Source: Notamacropus eugenii
Taxonomy: Eukaryota; Chordata; Mammalia; Diprotodontia; Macropodidae
DNA: 64,000 nucleotides
Direction of reading: 5' to 3'
Assembly (NCBI RefSeq): GCF_028372415.1
Contig: NC_092876.1
Location: 219,529,528-219,593,527, forward strand
Shown: one piece after another, positions 1-11,285 of the stretch
How positions within the stretch are numbered: position 1 is the stretch's first letter
Layout: each line of letters begins with the position of its first letter
Notes under the pieces: model-generated
The model's input: only the letters and a program-made list of their open reading frames with translations
What the model was told of the DNA's origin: nothing
Databases searched by the model: none
Position numbers and translations under genes: made by a program

Positions 1-1160
1 ATGCTTTTTGTTAGGAAGTTCATTTATGGCCTGTTCAATTTCTTTTTCTAAAAGAGGTTTATTTAGATATTCTATTTCCTTTTCCATTAATCTGGGCAAT
101 TTGTATCTTTGTAAATATTCTTCCATTTCACTTAGATTGTTCAATTCATTGGCATATAATTGGGCAAAATAACTCCTTATAATTGTTTTGATTTTATCTT
201 CACTAGTGGTATTTTCACCCTTTTCATATTTAATACTAATTATTTGACTTTCTTCTCTCTCTTTTTAAAATAACAGCAGCCAATAGTTTATCTATTTTAT
301 GGTTTTAAAAAATAAAACCAAATCAGTTTTATTTGTTCAATCTTTTTCTTTTACTCAATTTTATTAATTTCGCCTTTAATTATTAAGATTTCCAATTTGA
401 TGTTTAGTTGAGAATTTTTGTTCTTTTTCTAGTTTTTTTATTGCATACACAATTCATTGGTTTGCTCTTTCTATTTTTATTAATGTAAGCATATAGAAGA
501 GAAAATTCCCTCTAATTATTGCTTTTACTCCATCCCATAGGTTTTGATATGTCTCATTATTATTATTCTCTTTAATGAAATTACCGATTGTTTCTATGAT
601 TTGTTCTTTAATTTGTTATAATTCATTCTTTAAGATTAGGTTGTTTAGCCTCCAGTTAATTTTTAATCCGTTTCTATCCTCCCTCATTGAATATAATTTT
701 ATTGCATTGTGATCGGAAAAGAATGCATTTAATATTTCTGCTTTTCTGCATTTAAGTATAAAGTTTTTGTAGAGGTACCATGTATTAATGAGAAAAAAAA
801 GGTGTGTTTCTTTCTATTCTCATTCAATTCTCTCCAGATATATATCTTATCTATCTTATCTAAGATTCTTATTCACCTCCTTAACTTCTTTTTTTTTTTT
901 TGTTAGACTTAACTAATTCTGAAGGAGGAAGGTTAAAGTCCCTCACTATTACAGTATTACTGTCTATTTCCAGCTGTAATTCATTAACTTTTCCTTTAAA
1001 AATTTAGTTGTTATAGCATTTGGTGCATATTGTTCTGTACTGATACTGCTTTGTTTTTCTGTGGTACCTTTTATGATGATATAGTTTCCCTGTTTATTAT
1101 TTTTAATTAATTCTACTTTAACTTTGTCTAAGATCATTCCCCCCAGAAGCACCTTTTCTT
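1..1160 (-). pseudogene. L1 ORF2 fragment (endonuclease to start of RT), 5'-truncated and broken
   Basis: Read on the minus strand, the part near 1150-970 encodes LLGGMILDKVKVELI and YAPNAITTKFLKEKLM, typical of the apurinic endonuclease domain of marsupial L1 ORF2. The part near 210-1 encodes [17 protein letters not shown], then [12 protein letters not shown], and [15 protein letters not shown], the linker just before the reverse transcriptase. Frameshifts and stops occur between. The copy begins abruptly near 1160 (5' truncation) and runs off the left edge. Confidence 0.9.
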
Positions 1161-1235
1161 AATCTTCATCTGAATACATTGTTATGTCTGAGATCTGCCT
1201 TAAATTTAATGACTAAATTAGTGTGAATTTGCATG

Positions 1236-1380
1236 TGTGTGTGATATTATATATATATATACACATATATAAATATGTGTATATATATATACATATATAA
1301 ATATGTGTATATATATAGTATATAGTAGTATATACTGGAGTATACATATATATGTGTATATATATATGTATATATAGTAT
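1236..1380. repeat. TA/ATAC-rich microsatellite
   Basis: Alternating TATATA and ACATATATAAATATGTGT units, imperfect, with strong self-complementarity. Confidence 0.9.
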
Positions 1381-1389
1381 CATGACAAT

Positions 1390-1580
1390 TTGGAGGCAAT
1401 TGGTCAGTCTTACCCTGGTTATAAGCCTTCAGTAATTCCTGGTAGGAAGAATTTAATCAATCTGCAAACAATAAGTGGCTACTATGTGCCAGGCACTGTG
1501 CTGGCACATAGTAACATAGTAAAATTTAAAAAATAACAGACCCTCCCCTCAAGAAACTCATTTTCTAATATGGAAGGCAG
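1390..1580 (+). repeat. Ancient interspersed repeat (family A), left part
   Basis: Contains the hallmark start of the family, CTACTATGTGCCAGGCACTG, then a CTCAAGAAACTCATTTTCTAAT block. The same order recurs near 27980, 36460, 42630, 50960 and 60500. The copy seems to continue at 2280-2515 after a microsatellite and a SINE insertion. Class not assigned. Confidence 0.6.
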
Positions 1581-1581
1581 C

Positions 1582-1700
1582 ATGTATATATGTAGGTATG
1601 TGGAAAATTACATATACATGTATATTGTGCACATATACATATATAGACATGTATATACACATACACACATGTGTATGTATACATACATGTATGTATGCAT
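1582..1700. repeat. ATGT/ATAC microsatellite
   Basis: Imperfect tandem TATG/TACA tetranucleotides, for example ATACATACATGTATGTATGC. Confidence 0.85.
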
Positions 1701-1712
1701 ATGTGGTGAATG

Positions 1713-2275
1713 GGGTGTTTAGGGAGGATTAGCACCAATGGTGAAAAGGCTTGCCAAGTCTTTTTCAGGGTTTCTCATCCATTTTTTGTATCCACCTTCA
1801 CCAAACTCTCACCTGTGACTCCAAGAAGCTATAGCCTGGACAGAGGCCATACTTCAGTAAACCATCTCTGCAAACAGGCTAAACCAGGCTGAGAATAACC
1901 AACAGGACTCAAACTCATTGGTGAGTTAGGGGGATAACTACTCCAAGCATGTGAAAACTTCCCACCATGAAATGGGTGAATGAGAACAATTCGTTCTAAT
2001 GGCCACAGTGGTTGCTGTGGAGCACTTAGAGTTTGGTCAGGCATGGAAGAACCAAAGTCGTCCACTATATCCTGGATTGTCACCAGTCATCTTGACTTTT
2101 GTCCTGCCACTGGAATTTGATGACTCAGGAAGAGAGAGTGAGGCTGATGACTTTGTGCAACTCTGCCTCACTTAAATCCACTCCATGCACATGGCAACAC
2201 ATGCCTGTGATGTTCTTGGTTCTGTCAGAAAACAAAGGACAAACAACAACAATCACAACAAGAAGTAAACCACTT
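1713..2275 (+). repeat. SINE-like element, family C, near full length
   Basis: Starts GTTTAGGGAGGATTAGCACC and ends in a CAAACAACAACAATCACAAC tail. Its body, including CTCACCTGTGACTCCAAGAAG, CATTGGTGAGTTAG and GAGAGAGTGAGGCTGATGAC, is repeated at 2518-3075 as the 5' part of a LINE. Pieces recur at 5163-5400 (-), 16480-16655 (+), 47855-48135 (-) and 58518-58605 (-). Confidence 0.8.
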
Positions 2276-2279
2276 ACAA

Positions 2280-2515
2280 AGTAGACATGGAGTAATGTTG
2301 GAAAGAAGGTTCTAGTAACTGGGGAAACAAGGAAAGGCATCCTATATAAGATGGTGCTTGAGCTGAGTCTTGAAGGAAAACAGGAAGTCCAAGACTTATA
2401 GGTGAAGAAGGAGTGTATTCCAGGCATGGAAGGCAGCTAACCTAAAGGTAGGTGAAGTGTCTTGTCTAAGAAGGAAGAAGGCCTGTTTAGCTAGATTGTA
2501 ATGTGCTTAGATACT
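2280..2515 (+). repeat. Family A repeat, right part
   Basis: GAGCTGAGTCTTGAAGGAAA followed by ATTCCAGGCATGGAAGGCAG, the same succession as at 42850-42940 and in other family A copies. Appears to be the continuation of 1390-1580 split by the family C SINE. Confidence 0.55.
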
Positions 2516-2517
2516 AG

Positions 2518-5135
2518 GGTGTGTTCAGAGAGGACCAGTACCAGTACCAGTACCTTTGGTGTGATGGCTGCTGAGCCCTTTTCAGGGTTCTTCCACCTTT
2601 GGTGTTCACCTGTTCCACCTAACTCTCACCTGTGGCTCCAAGAAGCTGCAGCATGCTCAGTGGCTACAGCCAGGTAAACCATTTCAGCAGATGGGCCAAA
2701 CCAGGTTGAAGGTAACCAAGTGTTCTCAGACCCATTGGTGAGTTAGTGGGGTGTCTACCCCAAGCATGTGAAGACTTCATCTGGTGGAATGGGCAGATGA
2801 GAACAATTTGTTCCAATGGCCATGAAGGGAGATGAAGCAGATGATATAGAACGCTTAGAGTGCTTCAGTTAGACACAGAAGATGCCAAGGTTATCCACTG
2901 CATCCTGAGCCATCACCAGCTGTCTTGACTCTGTCCTTCCATTGGACTATGATGACTCTGGAGCAGAGAGTGAGGCTGACGACTTCACACAACTCTGCCT
3001 CACTTAAATCCAATTTACACACGAATCAAAAGACATCACCTGTACTATTTCACTATTATGCCTCAAAGTCCTGTGGTGATAGGCAAGTGATGAAGCAGCA
3101 GGTGCGGATACACTGGGAGCTGTAGTCACAACCTTGCACACAGGTGGCCCAGGCCATAGGGTCATTTCTCACTGGAAGCAGCAGTGGGACTCAGCAGCCC
3201 CCTAGGTATCTGAGGTGCGTTTTAAGGATCATATTGCTCACCTCCTGGTATGAGAAAGGGGGTTAGAAAAGGTGCCCTAAACATTACCCGCTTACCCAAC
3301 TCTGGCCTGATTACCATGGCAGGTGGGGAATCCCACTATGCTGTCAAAACACAAAATTGTACAAAAACATCTGCAAAGATGATTCCACTCACCATCGGCA
3401 CATGGAATATGTGCTCATGAATAGGCAACACAAAATCCAGTAGACCTGAAAGAGAAACTGCTCTTGTTGCAAGAGAACTCAACAGGTATCACATCCAAAT
3501 AGCAGCCCTGAGTGAAACAAGGTTGGCAAATGAAGGCCAGCTTACTGAGGTAGGAGCTAGAGAAAATCTTTTTCTGGAGTGGGCTCAGTGAAAGGGAGCA
3601 CTGCAAAGTTGGAGTGGGTTTTGCAATCAAAACCAATCTAATCAGCAAGCTGGCATGCCTGCCAAAAGGAGTGAATGACAGGCTCATGACAATGCGATTG
3701 CCACTTGCAGGAAAATGCCATGCCACCATCATCAGTGCCTATGCTCCCATTATGACAAACCCTAATTAAATCAAAGAAAAATTTTACCAAGACGTAGAGA
3801 TCCTTATCATCAATGTGCCAAAAGAGGACAAGTTTATAATTCTGGGTGACTTTAATGCCAGAATAGGTTCAGACTACCAGACTTGGCAGGGAGTCCTAGG
3901 GAGGAATGGAGTTGGAAACAGAAACAGCAATGGTCATTTACTGCCGAAGACTTGTGCATCGTGTCTTCTCGTGCACATGAACTTCTCATCACCCACACTG
4001 TCTTCCACTTACCTAAACACAATAAAACTTCATGGATGCACCCTTGCAGCAAACACTGGCATCTAATAGATTATGTGATTGTAAGGAGAAGAGACAGACA
4101 AGATGTGAGAGTGACAAAGGCAACATGTGGTGCAGAGTGCTGGACTGATCATAGACTTATCCTTTCCAAGCTAAATATTCGCATTCGTCAAAAGTGCTGA
4201 CCCCAAGGCAAAATGACGACCAGAAGAATTAATGTCAATCAATTAGAGCTCTTCTCTGAGTGTGAACAGTTTGCTGCTGACTTGGAGGGAAAGTTGAGCC
4301 AATACACAGTTGGCAATAGTGGAGCAGAAAAGGAGTGGGTTCAGAGATTTGCTGTATGGCACTGCATTTGCTCCTCTGGGTCAGAACACTCACAAACACC
4401 AAGATTAGTTTGATGAAAATGATGGGGAAATTCAGAAGCTGCTAAATGAAATACAAGAACTCCACAGGATTTACCAGCAGGATAGTTCATCCACCTCTAA
4501 GAAGGCAGCATTTAATTCCATCAAAAGCAAAGTACAAGCAAAGCTTAGAGAGATTCAGGATTCCTGGCTCAGTAAGAAGGCAGATGAAATTCAATTTTAT
4601 GCTGATAGTAACAATCCAAAGCACTTTTATGATTCCTTGAAAGCTATTTATGGACCAAAAACCTATGGTGCATCACAACTACTCAGTGCTGATGGAGACA
4701 CATTGATTAGTGATAAGGAGATGATCCTAGAGAGATGGGCTGAACACTTTCATAGTGTTCTCAACAGACCATCATCAATCAATGCTGAAGCCATTGACCG
4801 TTTACCTCAGGTTGAAGTCATTCCCTCCTTAGCTGAACTTCCAACTGAGGAAGAGGTTTTGAGGGCCATTAGTCTCCTTTCATGTGGCAAAGCACCTGGT
4901 ACTGATTCTGTTCGAGCTGGGATTTACAAGGTAGGGGGACCATTGCTCATACAGAAGCTGACTGAAATTTTTCAGGTTATATGGCAAGAGGAGGTAATCC
5001 CCCAGGAGTTCAAGGATGCCTCCATTGTCCATCTCTATAAGAATAGATTGTCCTGCAACAATCTTTCTTAGTCATTGCTGGCAAAATTCTTGCTACAGTC
5101 CTTCTTAATAGACTGATCCTTCACATGTCTGTGAA
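2518..5135 (+). mobile_element. Degenerate non-LTR retrotransposon (LINE) with endonuclease and RT remnants
   Basis: A 5' region homologous to family C SINEs (2518-3075) is followed by noncoding sequence and, from about 3381, a coding remnant in several frames. It reads IGTWNM, NRYHIQIAALSETRLANEGQ, VGVGFAIKTNLISKLACLPK, VPKEDKFIILGDFNARIGSD, HPCSKHWHLIDYVIVRRRDR and CWTDHRLILSKL. These are the AP-endonuclease motifs, including GDFNAR and the catalytic DH. Next come FYDSLKAIYGPKT and the pre-RT segment LLSCGKAPGTDSV. RT begins (EFKDASIVHLYKN, then IAGKILATVLLNRLI) and stops near 5135. At least five frameshifts or stops. Clade not assigned with confidence. Confidence 0.85.
4637..5071 (+). pseudogene. 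Longest open remnant of the LINE ORF2 (pre-RT and RT start)
   Basis: 144 codons open, covering the linker (SLKAIYGPKTYGASQLLSAD), the spacer (WAEHFHSVLNRPSSINAEAI) and the RT-0/RT-1 region (GKAPGTDSV, VIWQEEVIPQEFKDASIVHL). A small deletion after LYKNR shifts the frame. The RT catalytic motif (FADD) is not present because the copy is cut short. Confidence 0.85.
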
Positions 5136-5162
5136 AATACTGGGGTGCGTTGGACAAATGTG

Positions 5163-5420
5163 TGTTGGTCCTTTGTTGCTGAAGAAGACCATGCCATCAG
5201 AGAAATAATGACAGGACTTGCACTTGACTTGGTTTTGAGTGAGGGAGGACTGTGCAGGTCACCAGCTTCCCTTCTCCTCCAGAGCCATCTGGATCCAGTG
5301 ACCAGATATTCCTCAGGATGACTGGAGATGGCCCAGAATGCAATGGGAGATCTTGGCCTCTTTAGGTCAAGGTCTATTCATATACTCACTTAGGGTGAAG
5401 TAATGCCCATTCAATGAATG
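5163..5420 (-). repeat. Family C SINE fragment
   Basis: On the minus strand it reads TGGCATGGTCTTCTTCAGCA at its 3' end and shares with 2880-3000 the stretch with CATCCTGAG and ATCACTGGATCCAGATG. It lies directly against the truncated end of the LINE and may have caused or masked the truncation. Confidence 0.65.
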
Positions 5421-6310
5421 GGCCTGATTAAGAAGTCATCAAGGGATGGCCCCTTTAATGAGGCAAAGAAAAATAACTATATCAGGTTGGGAGGGAAACA
5501 GTAACAATTACTATTAATAATCACTTTCAAGCAAGGAGGGTCCAGAAAACAGCCCTTAGGCAGGGGCCTAGTGTTGTCTAATCTATGGGCTTCAGAGTGC
5601 AGTAGGTTTAAGGTTTCTGGGAAGGGAAGGGAAGAGGAGAGGAGCAGAGGGGAGGGGAGGGAGAAATCTAGCCAGTAAACCCAAAGTTAACTGGGCATCC
5701 TCTGGCAGAGCTACCTGCCATATGTGACTTTCCATCTTCCATTTAGGTTATATCTCACCCCTTTTCTTCATAGCGTATGGGGGGGAAGGAGGGGCTGGAG
5801 AGTGACTTTACACTGATTCCTCCTTCTTGGATATGACTTGACATCATAGGGGTTCTCTACCCATTTCCTGTCCTGACTTAGGAAACATAATCACCCAGCT
5901 CTTCAGAATCAATCAGCGCTTGGGCCCTACTCTTTTGTTCTGGATGGGACTCTATGCCATCTCAAACATAAGGGTATCATTGGCAGAATACTGTTTCTTC
6001 CTTGGTCACTTCACTCTCATTTCTTAATGAGCTGGAACTAAATGATACCATCTTATTCCCAGTCAGGGAATAACCTTGACTGAAAACCTTGGAAAACCTT
6101 GACTGAAAAATTCATTTCTGTATTGTCTAATCGAGTTGTTAGTGGTACTGCAATAGCAAGAGTGACCATGACAGCCCTGGTTCTCCCACTGTCTGGTAGA
6201 TTGTAGATGTCCACTTGTCCCCCCTAATATCTGATCCTGCCAATGGCTTCTTCATTATCTTTTCAAGCCATTATCTTTCCTCTCCCCCTCTCCCCACCCA
6301 ATTCAATATA
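5420..6310. other. Intergenic, no feature recognised
   Basis: Unique-looking sequence with a short GGGAAGGGAAG purine run near 5620-5665. I see no exon, RNA gene or clear repeat. Confidence 0.5.
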
Positions 6311-7424
6311 TACAGAAGTGAAGGAAGCTATCCCAAGCATAGGAATCAGCATGAACAAAACACTGAAAGAACAAAGCATGTTTTATGGATAAAAGAGGAT
6401 AACTGTAGAGGAATATTGCCAGAATGGAAAGGATAGGGGTGGGGTACCAGATTGTGAAGAGACTTTAGACAATGCCAAGCTAAAGCATTTCTATGATGTT
6501 GAATGGGGAATAGGTAATCAATGAAGGTTTTTGAGTAGAGGAATAACATTGTTATGCAAAGAAATGCTTTATAGCATGAAGAAAAGATTGACAAGGGAGA
6601 GAAAAAAGAGGTGAAATAGGTTATTGCAACAGTCCAGAAATTATGAGAACCAGAACTAGAGTAGGAAATAGAGGAGGCATATAAAAAGGCTTTTGTGGAA
6701 ATAGAATCAATAGAATTTGATAACTAATTGGGCATGAGAGCAGAGAGAGGGAAGAAACAAAGTTAACATTGAGAGTTTCAACATGGGAGACTAGTTGAAA
6801 AGTAATGCTATTTATAGCAATAATGGAATTGGAAGAAAGACTCTGTTTAGGACAAACTATCAATTCAGTTTGGGGCATGTTGAGTTTGAAGTACTGGTGA
6901 AACACAGAGGTACAGATATTCTTGGATTGTTGGAGATGTGGGTCTGGAGATCAGAATTGTGGGCAGGGATGTTATATGATTTGAGAGTTATCCGTCTAAA
7001 GATGATAGTTGAAGATGTGGGAGACAAGTGAGATTGCCATGGGAGAAACTATAGACAGAAATGAGAAGATATTAAGGACATCCTTTGGGGAATCCTGCAA
7101 AGGTTCAGGAGAAATATGAAGGTATAATAAAAGAAGTCATATAAAGAGAAGACAGAGAGGCAGAAGAAGAACCTTGAACCATTTCGTATTTCTGTAACCA
7201 AGAGAAGAAAGAGCATGCAAAAGGAGGGAATAGTTAGAGAAGTCAGAGAAGCTGAACAGGATTAAAATTGACAAAAAAAAAGTCATTGATTTGATGATCC
7301 GATGTTGTTGACTTTTGAGAGAGGAATTTCAAAAGACTGATGGACCAGACTGAAAGAGGTTGAGAGAGAGGGGAACAGGTGGTGAGGAAGTGGAACCCTT
7401 GTATGTAAATGCCATTTATTTAAA

Positions 7425-7570
7425 TTTTGAAATTAATTTTAATTTTTAAATTAATAAGCATTTATTTTATTTTCTTCCCTACTTTCCATATTGGGGAAAA
7501 AAACCAAAATGTTTTTGTAAACAAAAATGCATAGAGATGAAAAACAAATTCCCATACTGACCATGTCCAA

Positions 7571-7622
<52 letters not shown>

Positions 7623-7985
7623 ACACACCTCATTCTGTGCATCGATTCTGCTTTTAGGAGGTGAGTAGCATGCATTCATTACCTCCCTAGAATCATGGTT
7701 GGTCACTGCATTGATCAGAGTTATTAAGACTTACACATTTGTTGGTTTTTTACGGCATCATAGTTATTGTATGATTCTGCTCTCTTCATTCTGCATCCCT
7801 TCGTACAAGTCTGTATGTCTGTCTCCATTATTTCTTATGATACAGAAGTATTCCTCTACTTTTATATACTTTATAATTTGTTCAGCCAGTCTCCTGTTGA
7901 TGGGTAACCCCCTTAGCGTCCAGTTCTTTGTCACTACAGAGATTCACTATAAATATTTTTTTGACACGTGAGTCATTTTCTTCTT
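7425..7985 (-). mobile_element. L1 3' end (3' UTR) with an internal CA microsatellite
   Basis: On the minus strand it reads AATATTTATAGTGAATCTC, GGCTGAACAAATTATAAAGT and ATAAGAAATAATGGAGACAG, the degenerate counterpart of the last part of marsupial L1 3' regions. It ends in AAATAAATGCTTATTAATTT. The CA repeat (7572-7628) grew inside it. Confidence 0.75.
7572..7628. repeat. (CA)n microsatellite
   Basis: Nearly pure CA dinucleotides, one T interruption near 7619. Confidence 0.97.
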
Positions 7986-8169
7986 TGTGCACATCATTTT
8001 TAAAAAAGATAACCATTCAAGGAAGACAAGAGAGAAATGGAGGAATAGTTGGGTTAGGTAGAAAGGATGAAGAAGACTTTTTTTTTTAAAGAATTGGTGA
8101 AATTGTGGAAAGTTTACAGAAAAACAGGAATGGGCTTAGGGAAAGGACATATGACACAAACTGCAAAGT

Positions 8170-9230
8170 GAAGACGAAAAAGATCACAGAAAGAATGGGA
8201 TCAAAAACACATGTAGAAAGAGTATCCTTAGCAAGTTTCTCTGATAAAGGTTTCATATCTAATATATATTAAGAATTGATTAAAATGTATAAGATTAAGA
8301 GCCATTTCCCATTAGATAACATGGTCAATGGCTATGAAGAGGAAGTTTCCAAAGCAAAGATGACAACCATCAATAATCATATGGGAAAAAAATGATCCAA
8401 ATCAAATAACTTCTAGTTCACTTCACTCATCTCTGCTTTGCTTAGTTTCAATTCCATGGGACAAAATGCCCTGGAACAAGATGCCCCCTGCTGGGCTGGG
8501 TGCCTCACTCCCCCTTTCCAGCTTCCTTTTCTGTGTTGTCTTCTTCATTAGATTGTAAGCTTTTTGAGGGCAGGAACTATCTTTCTTATTTGTATCGCTG
8601 GTGCTGAGCACAGTGCCTGGTACATAGTAGACACTTACTAAATGTTTACTGAATGGAATTGAATTGAATCATGTCATATCAGATTGGCTAGGATGATGAA
8701 AAAAGGAAATGGCAAATATTGGAGAGTTGCAGGAAAACAGGAACACTAATTAACCATTGACGGCACTATGTTTTGTTCTAGTCATTCTAGAAAACAATTT
8801 GGAACTATTCCCCAAACTTGCTAAATTGTATCTATCTTTTTACCCAGAGATACCACGACTAGGTCTATACCCTAAAGAATCAAAGAAATGATGAAATGGA
8901 TAGTTTTAGCAGATACTGGGTAGACCCATAAAAAGCAATTCAGAGTAAAATTAAATTAGATGAACCAGAACAATTTATTCAATGATAATGATATTATAAA
9001 GAAAAAATAATTTAAAGAAACCTAGAACTCTGAACAATGCAAGCACAATTCATAACTCCAGAACACTGAAGAACAATGCCTTCTGACTGCAGAAGTTCAG
9101 GACAAGGACAATGAGGGGATTTGCTTCACTTGACTATGTATATGTTTTTATAAAAATTTATTTTTTTTTGTTCAGCTGAGGAAGATGAAGAAGAATGTAA
9201 ATATTTGGTTATTTTTAAAAAATTAAAAAC
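8170..9230 (+). mobile_element. L1 3' end with an L2-like insertion
   Basis: Contains GCAAGTTTCTCTGATAAAGG (8233), AACATGGTCAATGGCTATGA, ATGTCATATCAGATTGGCTA (8669), AACAATTTGGAACTATTCCC and AGATACCACGACTAGGTCTA, the colinear end of L1 ORF2 and the 3' region. The 8402-8668 block is foreign, and a short piece of L1 is missing at the junction. Confidence 0.8.
8402..8668 (+). repeat. L2/CR1-type 3' tail nested in L1
   Basis: TAGATTGTAAGCTTTTTGAG, GGGCAGGAACTATCTTTC and CACAGTGCCTGGTACATAGT end in AATGTTTACTGAATGGAATT, the common L2-type 3' tail. Confidence 0.7.
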
Positions 9231-9589
9231 TAAATTAAAGAAATCAATATTAGTCTTAGCAAAGAAAAGGACCACAGGATAAAAGGAAGTCAGGAACGTG
9301 AGACATTTTAAGTGATTTAGGAAGAGGGAAGATTTCTCTTTGGATAGTTTCTCATTTTTCTGTTCGGTAGGAGGCTGTCATCTTCTCTATGGAGGGGAGT
9401 TTGTGGGCCAATCAGGAACTTATGGAGGGATGAAAGCAGGGAGTCAGTGCTTACAGACTATGAGCTTATGGTAAAGGTTAATAGCTCAAGGCCAAGTAAC
9501 AAGTGAGTCATCCAAGACAGCATGGCTGTAGACAGGTCGGGCTGGAGCAGACAGAGAAGTCTAATGGAAGAGCAAATCCAGGAACAGTT

Positions 9590-9805
9590 AAATGAGATGG
9601 CTGAAAATCTCTGAAGTGGAAGTTTTGAGTCAGAGATTCTAGGTTCAAATCTTGGCTTTTATACTACTGGTCTGACTGTGAACGATTTGCCTTCTTACCT
9701 TCTCTAGGCTGCTATTTCCTCACTTTGCAAAATGAGATAGTTAAGCCAAGTGTTCTCTAAAGCTCTTCCAGCTTTAAATCCAATGACATTCTATTACTCT
9801 AGGTT
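9590..9805 (+). repeat. MIR-type SINE
   Basis: TTCAAATCTTGGCTTTTATA, TTCCTCACTTTGCAAAATGA and a CTTCCAGCTTTAAATCC end match the MIR core layout. Confidence 0.6.
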
Positions 9806-9839
9806 ACATAGGCAAAAGTTAGGCAGAAGTCAGTTTTGT

Positions 9840-10160
9840 TCATAGGTGCTTTTGAGATGGTCCAATCCAATTCTCTCATTTTATAGATAAAGAACTGAGG
9901 CAAAGAGAAGTATAATGATGATGATGATGATAAATTTATATGGTGCTTTAAGATTTGTAAAGTGCTTTACAAATATCATATTTGTAACCCCATATTACAG
10001 ATGAAGAAAATGAAGCAGACAGAGGTAAAGTGACTTGTCCAGGTTCACATAGCTAGTAAGTTTCTGAATCTAGATTTGAGATCAGGTATGCCTTGGCTCC
10101 AAGTAAAATAATTGCTCTAGGTCACAGAGTAACAGAGTTAGTATCTAATCATAGGTTGTC
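9840..10160 (-). repeat. MIR-type SINEs, two adjacent fragments, with (ATG)n
   Basis: TTTTATAGATAAAGAACTGA near 9880; an (ATG) run at 9916-9930; then GTAAAGTGCTTTACAAATAT, TTACAGATGAAGAAAATGAA and GTAAAGTGACTTGTCCAGGT, a MIR read backwards. Confidence 0.7.
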
Positions 10161-10980
10161 TAGATTCTCAAACCAGTGATTATATCACAGCTAAAAAGAA
10201 CTTTCTAATGATAAGCTATTTTCAAAGTAGAATGGGATGTCTTACAAGGTAAGCTTCCCATCACCAGAAGTATTCAAGGAGAGCTACATGAAGTGACCAA
10301 CCACTTGACCAGTTGTCACCAACTACTTACAGAGGTGCAAGCAAGGGTTAGGAGAGATGCTTACTGAGGTCTCTCTCTGAATCTAAGATTCTATTATTTT
10401 GTTCCATGAAATGTATCATATGTGAATGAACAATGGCTAATGTAGGTTCAATTAATGACAGTTCCACAGTCTGGAATTTTCTGAGTGATGAAATTGCAGA
10501 CACTCGGTGCTTTTTTTTTTTTTTTTGTTACTATCAAAGTGCCTGATGCCAAGTTTGACCAGCCAAATGAGGGAGCAAATTGTTACTCAGTTTCCTCTGC
10601 CCAACCCTCTGTGAGCTATCATTCATCCTTATAGTCACTTCCCAGCCTGTACAATAATGCTAATGATGATAAAGCTGGCTGTGCCGGGAAATGGTTATTG
10701 TCGGGGCTTCTTTTCTTCAAATTAAAACCTAACCGAGAGTGCTCCCTGCTCTCTCATAAGAGCCAGACAGTTCTTTCCTTTGGGCAATAGATGGGTCTTT
10801 GGGGGACAGAAAAAGATTGTATTCTGTTTGGAAAACACTTTGGTTGGGAATGCCCCTTCACAGGTCTGGGTCTTTAGTCCCCAGGAGTGTTTTTGTTTCT
10901 TTCTGGAGAGCTTAAGGCAAAAGGATAATGAAACTCTCTCCCTCTAGTGGTTCAAACAAAAACCATCTCTGCTTCTTCAA
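10160..10980. other. Intergenic, mostly unique
   Basis: A weak repeat tail near 10330-10400 (AGATTCTATTATTTTG) and a T18 run near 10511. Positions 10600-10800 look unique and moderately GC-rich; no exon seen. Confidence 0.45.
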
Positions 10981-10997
10981 AGACTGAGGGAGCAAGA

Positions 10998-11016
10998 GGC
11001 ACACACACTGCAACAT

Positions 11017-11062
<46 letters not shown>

Positions 11063-11181
11063 GGGGGAAGGGAGAAGAGAGAGAAGGAGAGAGAGGGTAA
11101 GAGAGAAAGGGAGGGAGAGAGGGAGGGAGGGGGAGAGAGAGAGAGAAAGAAAGAGAGAGAGGGAGGGAGGGAGGGGGAGAG

Positions 11182-11235
<54 letters not shown>

Positions 11236-11250
11236 AGAGAGAGACAGAGA

Positions 11251-11281
<31 letters not shown>

Positions 11282-11285
11282 GGCG
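10998..11285. repeat. Compound microsatellite: (GT)n, GGGA/GA-rich, (GT)n, (GA)n
   Basis: (GT) about 11019-11060, purine-only GGGA/GAGA tract 11061-11183, (GT) 11186-11228, GCGCGAGAGAGACAG and (GA) to 11282. All long open frames here are translations of these repeats and are not genes. Confidence 0.95.

Larger units (their letters stand above)
6310..9590 (+). repeat. Family A repeat, long copy interrupted by two L1 fragments
   Basis: The succession (CCAATGAAGGTTTTTGAGTA-like block near 6510, GGTTATTGCAACAGTCCAGA near 6620, ATGATAGTTGAAGATGTGGG near 7000, AGATTAAGGACATCCTTTGG-like block near 7070) follows the order of other family A copies. L1 3' ends occupy 7425-7985 (-) and 8170-9230 (+). 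Family sequence resumes at 7990-8165 and probably at 9230-9590. Noncoding; class not assigned. Confidence 0.55.

Noticed and set aside
3415..3732. 105-codon minus-strand open frame
   Set aside because: Antisense shadow of the LINE endonuclease region, which is coherent only on the plus strand.
7451..7706. Open frames rich in Cys-Val across the CA repeat
   Set aside because: Produced by the (CA)n microsatellite inside an L1 3' end.
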